From Selaginella moellendorffii (taxonomy: Eukaryota; Streptophyta; Lycopodiopsida; Selaginellales; Selaginellaceae): a stretch of DNA of 64,000 nt. The notes beneath the pieces were generated by a model. The model saw only the letters and a list, made by a program, of their open reading frames with translations, did not search any database and was not told the origin of the DNA. Position numbers and translations under genes: made by a program. Location: contig NW_003314302.1 of NCBI RefSeq assembly GCF_000143415.4, positions 995,820-1,059,819 on the forward strand, read 5' to 3'. The first letter of the stretch is position 1. The number at the start of each line of letters is the position of its first letter. Shown piece after piece: positions 10,543 through 20,700 of this stretch.

Positions 10543-13438
10543 ATGGCCTCCGCAAGTGCGACGCATGTTCCCTCCGTGGATCTTAAGAACCATGCTTGGA
10601 TTCAGGCAAAGGTGTTTCTAAACAACCCCGAGGGGGAGGTGGTAGCTGAGGGCTTAGCCACAATTGTCGATCCAAGAGATGCGGTTGCTAATCAAAAATT
10701 GGGCTGGGATGATATTGGAGTTGCGATTTTAGAGGTTGTTGACACAGAAGAAAACAGTCTGACTATTGGAAGCATTGTGCGGTGGAAATTGAGGCACTTA
10801 GTGTTTGAGAATGTGAAGGATTCACAATCAAACACCATTACAACTTATGACAGAACATCTCTTCATGGGAAAAGAAAGTACACGTTCCTAAAGTGCAGCC
10901 AAAGGGATCTGAGCAACGAACCGAAAAGGCAGAAAATGGCGATGGAGGTTCGAATGGTCTCGACAGTTGCTTGTTGCAAGAGGAGGTGCTGTCAACATGC
11001 TGATTGGGATGCTATTGAAGAGGAGAGAGCAAGATACAAGACATTGTCCTGGAAGGTAGCTCGCAATTTTGTGTATGAGGCATTACGGTCATCTGTTGAT
11101 GCTTCAGAACATTAGGTGGGGGGCATGGTCTTCCAGAGGGGTTTGGTCTGCATGAAGGCATGGAGAATCATTTATGGAGTCCCTCGAACCACATTCTATA
11201 GAATCAAAACTGAGTTCGAGGAACAAAGGGTTCAACAGGCAGTCCATGGGAACGACGGTACTCACAAAACCAGGGGTCATGTTGTATATGGAGAGGCAAT
11301 CTTCAAGAGGTTTGTCGAGACATGTAGCGAGCAGCAACCATATAAAACCCGCCTCTTGGAAGATGGAACTCAAGACACCCAACGAGTTCTCCCTTCCATG
11401 TATACCAAGGGGGCCATATTGGAAGATGTGAATCGGGAACTCCAGAGTAATGGCTACAGGAAGCTGAGCCAATCTAGATTTAGTAGATTGTGGAGCAACA
11501 GGTTCAGGGATGTGAGTATAGGAAAGTACTTCAGCTTTTCAAAGTGTTACGAGTGCACTGCTATCAAAATGGCTTTGTCGAAGAATTCTTGCAGCGCTCA
11601 AGAGCGAGAGACGTTGGTTAGAAGGCGGCTCGACCACAACATCGAGCAGAGAAGCTGCAGAACTGCATATTATCATAACAGGATTCTCTCCATGGAGAGA
11701 CCTGACTCTTACCTCTGCATCATCCATGACAAAATGGACCAGAAAAAGACGTGTTTACCTTGACTCAATCCTGCCCCCAAGGCAATCTCTTCATCCATGC
11801 AGCTGCCTGTGTCTCTGTTTGGCATAATCGCTCATGGGCATGGTGCCCAGAACTATGGGAACTTCTTTGTACCTCTATGGGGTGGCGGGGGTGCAAACAT
11901 GATGATTGCGTCCCTAGCAAAACACTTAAGGTCTCTGCAAAGTGCGTAGACTGAGCTGAACGGCCAACCCTTGCATAAGGCCCTTGTCGATCGAACCCCA
12001 TACAGGGTTCAGCTGGAGGAGGAGCAAAGGCTTGCAGTATCGCGTGGGGCCCCATGCCATCCCAGTGAATATGTTGGCCGTCAGATTGTAGGGTTATCAC
12101 GTGAGGCCTCATGCCATTCCGACGAGGCTGGTTGCCCGGTGAATGCACAGCCTCATCCAAACGAAGCAGAATCTCAAGGAAGTTCTTGCGGCCAATGTGG
12201 CCTTCCACCCCATCTTCTGCTCCAAACAGACAATGCTGGCAGTGAGAACAAAAACATGTACGTCTTCGCATACTTGGCGATGCTTGTTGCCAAAGGCATA
12301 TTTGAAACGGTTACACTTGGCTTTCTCATGGTTGGGCACACTCATGAAGACGTCGATGCCATGTTCAGTCACCTAGCAGAGTCCCTCCGGCGATCCAATG
12401 TCCTCACCCTCCCACAACTCTACGATGAATTCCAAAATTGCATCAAAGGCACTGTTGAAGCTGCACTTGTGACAGAGGTTCCAAAATTTAAGGGGTTTGT
12501 AAAAGGCTACATCAGAGACGGATCCGAAACGCTGATTGGCCACTCCAAGCCTCTTCAGTTTCATTTCAACATGCGTGACGGTGCTCCAGTGATGAGGTAC
12601 AAGATGAGAGAATGTGACACAGTGTGGCTGCTAGTGGACGGCATTGAACTCTTCAAGAGAGATCCCATAACTGGGGAACCTATGATTCCTCAGGGTTCCC
12701 CACGGCCGATGCACCCGGATGGACTCAAAGACCAGGAAAGTATAGTGGCCGGGATTAGACAGCATATTGCCTTCTGGAAGAGGGGGTTGGTGTTTGGTGG
12801 AGAATTCTATTTTCAGAGGTGCAAGCCTTTGCTCGAATACTGGGAGAAGATTATATCTGCTATCCAAAATGGGCCGGTTGTATATGAAGAATTGGAAGAG
12901 TCCTTTTGGCCAGAACCCAGAGCACCAGATAGTAGCGGAACAATGTCCTCTGGAAATGCAGTGACAGATAAAGATGTTGAGGATCACTATTGTGGGCCGA
13001 GGAACAAGAAGCCGGATTCAGCATTCAATCCAGTACAGGTCTGCAAAGGAATGGTCGTGCTTGTCAGACCCAGTAATAAAAAACAAATGATATGGGTGGG
13101 GCACTGCATCACTGATGTAGAGGAGGACGCGAAAACTAACTCCTTCAATGTAACTATGGAGTGGTTCAAGCCAAGTTCCGGATATACGAAGGATTGCCTA
13201 GAAAAGAGATGGGTGTTGAATCCAAGGGATCCCAGCATGAGCATATCGGTGGATAATGTTGTGCATGGTTGGATGCGGAAGTAGAGTGCCACCATCACCT
13301 TGCTAGACCATACAAGAGATGCAGCAAGAGCATTCATAACCCGGGTTCAAGGTGAGATTCATTAATATTCCTTTACTAAGTTTCTAATGTATTTTATTTC
13401 AAGGTGAACAATCCGAATCTGAATCAGAGGAGGCGTGA
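10543..13438 (+). pseudogene. DUF7869-type RNase H-like (probable transposase) protein with four in-frame stops
   Basis: A single frame runs from ATG 10543 to 13351, then a 52-bp phase-1 intron (13352-13403), then an acidic tail to TGA 13436-13438, giving 947 codons. It is interrupted only by TAG 11113, TGA 11761, TAG 11947 and TAG 13282, with no frameshift. Residues about 10-90 resemble the DUF8039-like domain of plant transposon proteins (EGLATIVDP, LGWDDIGV, GSIVRWKLRHL). A Cys-containing linker follows, then VCMKAWRIIYGVPRTTFYR, CIIHDKMDQKKT, GIIAHGHG, LLLQTDNAGSENKN and GFLMVGHTHEDVDAMF, a series typical of DUF7869 proteins widespread in mosses, lycophytes and oomycetes. Candidate catalytic acids are HDKMD, QTDN and HTHED. 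The TGA sits where the family has Arg (LP-R-L). Catalysis is inferred from the fold, not demonstrated. Confidence 0.75.
12039..12117 (+). repeat. two palindrome copies inside the reading frame
   Basis: 22-bp copies at 12039-12060 (core GGCC, arms ATCGCGTG / CATGCCAT) and 12096-12117 (arms ATCACGTG / CATGCCAT) stand exactly 57 bp apart in the variable linker just before the LLLQTDN motif. The reading frame passes through both without a stop, so unlike most copies in the leftward gene these are apparently exonic. Confidence 0.8.
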
Positions 13439-13829
13439 TGGCATGTGGCCCTTTGCACTAGTATATCTTAATACCGGTCTGAGAAATAGAATGGCATGTG
13501 CCCTCAGGCCTTTTACTAAATCACCTTTGAAAGAAATGCAAGCCTCTATGTCGTAAAAAAAAGGTACTAGAGAAATTCCTTAATAATATGAATGTTATTT
13601 AGTTTCATGAAAATACACTAAGGGTCAAATGAGTTAAATGACTTCTCCAGACTAGCAATGCCTCTTGCTACACCTTCACAATTAGATTCGTTAGAAAAAG
13701 ATAACATTGAATAATATCTAAATGTTCTCACCATTAAGTTATATGTCTGGCTAATAGGAATGATGTTCATCTTGGAAAGCTCACCACACGCTCAATGAAC
13801 AAACAAATAGTGTGTGCGCGCATGCCATC
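13438..13829. repeat. degenerate palindrome copies downstream of the DUF7869-type gene
   Basis: Copies begin at 13438 (overlapping the TGA stop) and 13491, each with an intact left arm ATGGCATGTG but a decayed right arm. A further half-site (gcgcatgccat) lies at about 13817-13828. These are the right-most members seen. Confidence 0.6.
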
Positions 13830-15118
13830 GCTCTTCTTTAGCTTCAGATTCGTCTTGTTCACCTTGACAATGAGATTTATTATACAACCAGATGGACTCA
13901 GTCTGGACACAAAGTCACCGCGCTAGTCACTATGCCCCAGATATGTCTAGCCCCTGGACAAAAAACATATAATTTCACATCATTTTCAAATACTTGAAAA
14001 TTTGTCCCAATTAATCCCATTTTACTGAATAAATCCCACTTTAACAAAATAGAGCATCAATGAGGATATTGATTTTCCTTAAGGGGGGAGAGTGTCATAA
14101 ATGTGACTTTGGGTATCGAAAGATACTTATCAGGCAATCCTTACAAACACTCTCGCTTTACAATGGTAGGAGGTCAGTATTGTTAGTTCCCTTTATTAGC
14201 CTCTTTTAGCATCTATACTTAGCTAGATGAATGTAAAGGAGGAACTTCTATATGTTTTTTGCTGAGCATTCTCGGCTTGGCTTTTAGTTCTCTTTTACTT
14301 TGTCTTATACTAGCTTGGCAAGAACCCTTGCATATTGAGTCTAGTCTCTTAATATTGCTATATGATAGCTTATTGTATCCGCTAGACACCTTTGCTATCA
14401 TGCCCCATGTATTAATTTTATACCAGATCCATATGATATTTATGGTAAGTGTCTAAATCTGCTCAAGAAGCATATCTACAAAGTGTAGAGAGTGTTTTAA
14501 ACCCCATGGTGTTATTTCCATATCCTAATTCACAATTTAGTGCTATTTCATATTTAGTAAGTTTTCATTAGTGTCCCAACTAGGGTGAAAACCTAAATCA
14601 TGTGTTCCTCAAGGAAGGGTAGAGGGCAGCAGTGTAATGCACGTGGTTTTCATCTTTTATTCTATGATGATTTATTATAGGATAACTATGAAGTGGAACC
14701 TAGACCCTCAATGTGCCATGTGCCACGTGTTCAAAGGCAATAGAGTAGAACTCAAGTTTTAGAGGTTTGGGTCACTGAATGAAAAGACGGAGCCAAACTC
14801 CCAAACATAAAACCTAGGAGTGAAGGAAGAAAAGCATGGAATGACTTTTGAGCGTACAGCCTAAGGAGTGAAGGGATAGGGGCATGAAGTGACTTGGAAC
14901 AATTTTAAAGCATCTAACATCCCAATGCTAGGATTAACATTTTGTCACTAGCCAATGCAAAACACAATGAGACAAGAACTCCTTACCAAACTAAGTTTGC
15001 TTAGTTAATAGCATATAGGAATTTCTTCCTTATGCTCATCTAGTTTAAGTACATAACTCCATTAGCATAAAAGGGACTAATAAAGAATCCAGTAATATCA
15101 ACCTCTTGTTTTGTGATA
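13830..15118. mobile_element. fragments of LTR-B retrotransposons
   Basis: A plus-strand LTR-B begins at 14093 (TGTCATAAATGTGAC) right after a polypurine tract (aaggggggagag), so 13.8-14.09 kb is the end of its interior. The LTR is recognisable to about 14600 and is the reverse complement of sequence at 15.2-15.5 and 22.85-23.1 kb. From about 14990 to 15118 a piece of another, minus-strand LTR-B copy is seen. Between 14600 and 14990 nothing identifiable was found. No coding sequence is present. Confidence 0.5.
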
Positions 15119-16255
15119 TATAATGCATGTGCTTTTCACCCTTAGCCACCCTTAGTACTAAGAGTTAGTCTCTAGGACAAGCTTAAAACATACCAAATAT
15201 TCTAAATATTAATAATCCAAATTATTAAATGCTAAATATTAATAATCCAAGACTCTACATTGCGAATTTAGAGATCGGACCAACACCATTGTGTTCAAGA
15301 TAATCTCTACATTTTGTAGATATACCAAATTAGCAAGTCTAGACACTTTCCATAAATTGTAATTGGGACTAGATAGGACTAACATAAAGGGGATGATAGC
15401 GAGGGTGTTTGGCAGACACGATAAACTATCATCTAACAATATTAAGGGACTAATCTCAATATGCAAGTTCTTATCATGCCAGTACAAGACAGAGCAGAAG
15501 AGAACTAAGAGCTAGGCCAAGTATACTTAGTAAGAAACTGTAAGTGACTAATTTTTCCATTTTACTTTAGTCATTTAATCACACCTCCAACCACTTGAAA
15601 GAGGCTCACTCAGAACCTCCATAAGTCTTATTTTGGACTTAGGGACTTGCTAGCCCTGTGAATGGCATCTATGCCATTCAGCCTTTGCACTTGGTCCAAG
15701 TGCTCCACATGTCCAATCCCATGACTGACACCCAAAGGTACCATTGACATATCGGTCCATTATGTTAAAGCCATGCCTATTCACCTTTGTCACATTAGTA
15801 ATCCAAGACCATCTACATCATAATCTTGTCTCTCAAACACTGGGCCATCTATCCATGAGTGGTCATCCCTTGACCACACCTTAGCACCCTTAGGATGCCT
15901 CGAGACATAAAAAACACCCTTACCCAATGTCCCTTCTTCCATCCCCACTAAATCCCTCTCTATCCACAGATATACTCGCCAACACTACCACCCCAAAGGC
16001 CTAACCATTACATCCCACTAACCTTTAGGATTTCCTCACCATGTGACCGTATCCTTGGTCATTATAGCAGAGGATTATTCCTCTTCCTTTCCATAGTTTG
16101 GGACTTTGAGATGACATTTTGAAACACTATAGCCCTACACAAATCTCATGGGTACTCTCCCCACCTTTTGCCTTTAGGTATCTTGTTTATTTGTCTATAT
16201 TCACTTTAGCCTTGGACTCCTCAATAGATATATCATCACCCAACACGTGGATATA

Positions 16256-16755
16256 TGTAAGCTCTTGAATTTGAACTTCCCGGGAGGTCATCTAACCTAG
16301 TACTATTCAAACCCAAGGACACTTTACCCCAATTATCCCAAGACCCTTAACCGATTAGAAAAGGGGGTGCACTCTTGTTCATGGGCCCTCGTGAGCAGAA
16401 GCTGAGAGTTGCAGCTCTCTCGAGAGCCCCGCTCTCTTGACACCCTACCTCTCGGGTCGAGCCCAGCGGAAGCAAACTGGACCTACTAGATGTCAATCAG
16501 CATATAGTGTGATTCCCCTAGCCAACCAACAGAGTCGGACCCGAAACCTCTTTGATACTAAATGTAAGCTCCTGAATTTGAACTTCCCGAGAGGTCACCC
16601 AACCCAGTACTATTCAAACCCAAGGACGTTTAACCTCAATATCCCAAAACCCTTAACCGATTGGAAAAGGGGGTGCACTCTTGTTCATGGCCCTTGCCCT
16701 CTATATTTGAACCCCTATGGATCGTCTCTCAAGTCGTTCCCTTTGGTTGCTTATA
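16256..16755 (-). mobile_element. TRIM element nested in solo LTR-A
   Basis: A short terminal repeat starts at 16256 (TGTAAGCTC) and is truncated. An interior with ctttgatact (decayed primer-binding site complement) precedes a complete terminal repeat at 16563-16755 ending GGTTGCTTATA. The flanks are atata and gtata, a near match for a 5-bp target duplication. The element carries no coding capacity. Confidence 0.65.
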
Positions 16756-16989
16756 GTATAACTTTCCTTGGTCACACTAGCCTTTTCTAGCTAAACTAAC
16801 TCCACTAGAGTCCTCCCCCTACTATACTTTTGAAGCTCACCAAACCCCCTAGGGTATGGGAGGTGAACGCTTTGGGCTTTCACCCTCAGACTTAGACTTA
16901 GACTCAAACTCAGACTCGGTCTCAGTCTCTTTCTTGGCCTTGACCTCGGACTCTATCTCAAGTCCATCTCGGACTCGACATCAGACTCC

Positions 16990-17183
16990 TGTAAGCTCCT
17001 AAGTTTGGACTTCTCGGGAGGTCACCCAGCCTAGTACTATTCAAACCCGAGGACGCTTAACCCCAAATATCCCAAGACCCTTAACCGATTGGAAAAGGAA
17101 GTGCACTCTTGTTCATGGGCCCTTTCCCTCTATATTTAAACCCTATGGACCGTCTCTCAAGTCGTTCTCTTTGGTTGCTTACA
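16990..17183 (-). mobile_element. solo TRIM LTR with perfect target duplication
   Basis: A single 194-bp terminal repeat starting TGTAAGCTCC and ending GGTTGCTTACA, flanked by actcc on both sides (16985-16989 and 17184-17188). It belongs to the same family as the copies at 16256-16755 and 23281-24261, and sits within the decayed array of the solo LTR-A. Confidence 0.8.
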
Positions 17184-17776
17184 ACTCCATCTCGAACACT
17201 ATCTTGGGTCTATCTTGGACTCCATCTTGGGTCCATCTCAGACTCTATCTTGAGTCCATCTCAAACTTCATCTTGGGTCCATCTCAAACTTGTTTGGACT
17301 AAAAGTTTTGACTTGGACAGTCAAGAGTGGGTGTGGAATTCCTAATGAAGTGCTTGAGGAATGAGCATGAAGCAAACAGTAAGTGAGTTTTTAGAAAAGG
17401 GACACAAGAAGACCAATACATAGCATGTGGAAGTGTCGAGACAAAATCTAAAATGAAGTATGAGAAGGATTTTGAGATGGACCTAAGATGGAGTCCAATA
17501 TAAACTTGTTATGCTTGTTTGGCTGCCGCTTCAGCCATTACCACGTGACACCCTTTCAGCTCCACTTTGGGGCTTAGGGATTTGTGTCTCATAGAAACAC
17601 ATAGAAGTTCTTACCTTATATTCATTTGACTAAGCTCAGTTTACTAATACTTGAACAAAAGGGACTAATAAAAGGTGTACTAATATTGATCTTCTATTGT
17701 CGTGGCAGTAAGGAAAGAATATCTGAAAGGACTAACCGATAGGTAGTTTTTGATACCCGCAGTCACATTCACGACA

Positions 17777-20700
17777 CTCTCCACCCCTTAGGGAAGATCG
17801 ACATCCTCGTTAATGCATACTCTAGTCTAAATCACTGCCAAGGAAACAACTTTAGAAAAAGTTTATAGTATTCACACTTTGTGAGAAATGCACAAACTTA
17901 AATGAGTTAGGGTAACCTTTTCATTTAATGCAAATGTGCTACAACTCAGACACCTCCCAACCATCGCTGATAAGGAAATGACCAACAAAGTTAGCCACCC
18001 TAGCTACTCTGGGTGTCACCTAGTTTACAAAAATGTGATATACCCTTGCCTGCAAAGACATAAAGAGAGAAGCTAAAGGCCCCAACCCTCATGAGTAAAG
18101 AAACTAAATCTATTGGTAAAGTTTAGATAGACTATTGTAAAGGTAGTTAAAGTTGTTTACACTGTCACACTCTTTTAACAAAATAAAAAATATTGACAAA
18201 GAGGTAGATAATGTGACCAGTTGATAGTAACTACCCCATGACTAAAGATTTCACCATGCATACAAAATGCCAAAGCTAATCTACTTATATTGGCCCAAAG
18301 TCAAAGATCAATAAATGGACAATATCAAAGTCAAAGACAATGATATCTTAGAGATTAAATTATCAGTGAATAAATCTTAGGTTATAATACAAAAGTATTC
18401 CAAGTGAGTTACCATATGATAAACTAGTATTATAGGATAGGAACCATCAAGATCATTAAAGGTTAAGGTTATAGAAGTAACCATCTAATAAAATTTAATA
18501 GTAAATATATCATTAAAAAAATGCAATGATAAAACTTAACTATCAAAGATTGTAGATAGTATGCCAAACAACTTATGAAAGACAACTAAAAGAACATAAA
18601 ATATGATCAATTGCCAAATAAAATACTTGCAAATGTATCACGTGAAGGAAATAAAATTGAATCTATTAGAAGCAATTGTAACAACAATCAATAGAACAGA
18701 ATAAATATTGCAAAGTAAATAAACACTTATTCATGCCAACTATCACACTAGCTAATTTGAATAGATTCCAATCAATAATACCAAGGAACCAGAGTTGCTC
18801 AAGCAAGTGTTAGTAACATCCTATTGATATTTTAAACCCAAAAGACCAATCCAAAGCAAACCACAAAGAATATGTGAAAAACCATAATCCATCAAAGAGA
18901 ACAACTAACTATAAAAAAAAATCATCAATCATTCTATCAATAAAGAGATGCATAATCATCATCAAAGAAATAATCTACCATTCTACAAAATGGCAAATCA
19001 TTCAATACCAACAATAATCAAGAAAAACCTTTAACAAAGATAATCAATTATCCTAGATGATAGTTAATCATCACCAATGATTGTCAGATGTAAAATACTA
19101 ACTTTAATATTAGCCTAAAATGAAATTAATAATAAAACTAATGAGCCAAATGCCTTCCCCAACAATTTCTAATAAATAGACAATGAACATAAAACTCAAA
19201 GAACCAAAAGTTTTTAAAAGTTTATAGCCAAGTCTTGCCTAATAATGATCATAAGTTTTATATAAACTAACATTAGTGTCAAAAAGAAATCACAGTACAA
19301 CTCACAATATCCTCTTCAACACATTCAAAAGTTAAACTTTATAATGCAAAAGCTAATGAAATGCATATCCACATCAATCCAAAAGCCAAACATAATGAAA
19401 CTATGCTCAACAAATGATCATCAAATTATCCTTCATGAATTCATCCTCTACAATACGATATAACTCACTTCATAACAAGCATAAAAAGAATTATCAATAA
19501 TTGATATATCCTCAACTCAAATTCAATAAGGAACCAACAATTTAATATCGATCACTAACTCTTTCTTTGGTAAAGCTAATATAATGCACAATTAAATCAC
19601 TTTTCAATGAAAAGCCAAAGCTCAACCCTTATAAAACAATCTCATCTAGAACACAACTAACTCAATTTGCTATTTATCTCGTTTGAATGTCAATATAGTT
19701 GCTAATTAGCAAATGTAGAATGTCAATAACACAAAGCTAAAGCCAAATTATTAACATTATCACATTGATGCCTTGTTGTTAACATTATTGATGTTGAGGT
19801 TTGTGTGAAATGAGATGTCTCTCTATAGAATTCATATTAAGTTTCATTAGTCTCACTTCAATGCCATTAACACCATAACAAAGCTAAAAAAAAGTAAGAG
19901 TCAATCACCACTCAAACTCTTTAATAACTAAACTAACCAAAGTCAAAAATACCTTAGTCAATATCCAAGACTAATTCTTCAATAATACTCAGTTATAGAT
20001 AACATATTATCAAGGAATGAATTACCATATCCAAGATTTAATATAATCCAACCCCACAAACTAAACACAACCAAATAATATTGACAAAAATGGAGTCAAT
20101 ATACCAACATGGAAAATCATGAAAGCCCACGTGATAATCCTTTGCAACACTATCCAATAAAACAAGTTTATCACTACTAAATCATCATCAAGCAAATCAA
20201 GTATTACCAATCCTTATCAAAGTCTACAAACAATCATTAGTTACAAAGCAACTAATAATCATTTGTCAACTTGCCTTTACAAGACCCAGACATTAAACTT
20301 ATGTCATCGTGTTATATATTTGTCCAACATGAAAGTAACACTCTAGGTACCATAAAGGTTCATAGACAAGCATGGACTAAATTTCCAACTCAACCACAAT
20401 AAGATCATTGACACGTTTATCTAGTAGCTCTAAGCATGCCTTGAAGAGGTTAGGTATACATGATCATCACTAAGTTGAAACTAAAGTATAAACCATAAGA
20501 TGGACTCATATGGTACATAACCTCCTCACAGACAAAGCTATAATATAGGTACCAATACTTCAACTTCAAACAACTAAGTTGGAATCATTAACCTCAACCA
20601 ATGCCCAAGACTACCAAGACCAAGTTAGGATCAGTAACAATTCATTACTCTCATAGAGTATAATGAAATGCAAAGTGCAATCTACCACCAAACATAAGGT

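Larger units (their letters stand above)
15539..17593 (-). mobile_element. solo LTR-A with 5-bp target duplication
   Basis: This is a reverse-oriented copy of the LTR at 1576-3527. On the plus strand it starts TGTAAGTGAC and ends GTCTCATA. It is flanked by gaaac on both sides (15534-15538 and 17594-17598), and the uninterrupted LTR-B copy near 23130 shows the empty-site sequence. The interior carries the decayed hexamer array and two TRIM insertions. Together this marks an old insertion reduced to one LTR. Confidence 0.7.
15119..17776 (-). mobile_element. 3' LTR of minus-strand LTR-B element, interrupted by solo LTR-A
   Basis: On the minus strand the LTR begins TGTCGTGAATGTGAC at 17776, immediately after a polypurine-tract-like run (complement of 17777-17790), and ends near 15119. 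It is split at 15538/17594 by the solo LTR-A insertion. Removing that insertion leaves roughly 600 bp that match the other LTR-B at 22784-24396. Confidence 0.55.

Noticed and set aside
3528-15538. Terminal inverted repeats of the ParB/DUF7869 element
   Set aside because: No shared termini could be found by eye. The left end is destroyed by the LTR insertion, so the element's borders and target duplication remain unknown.
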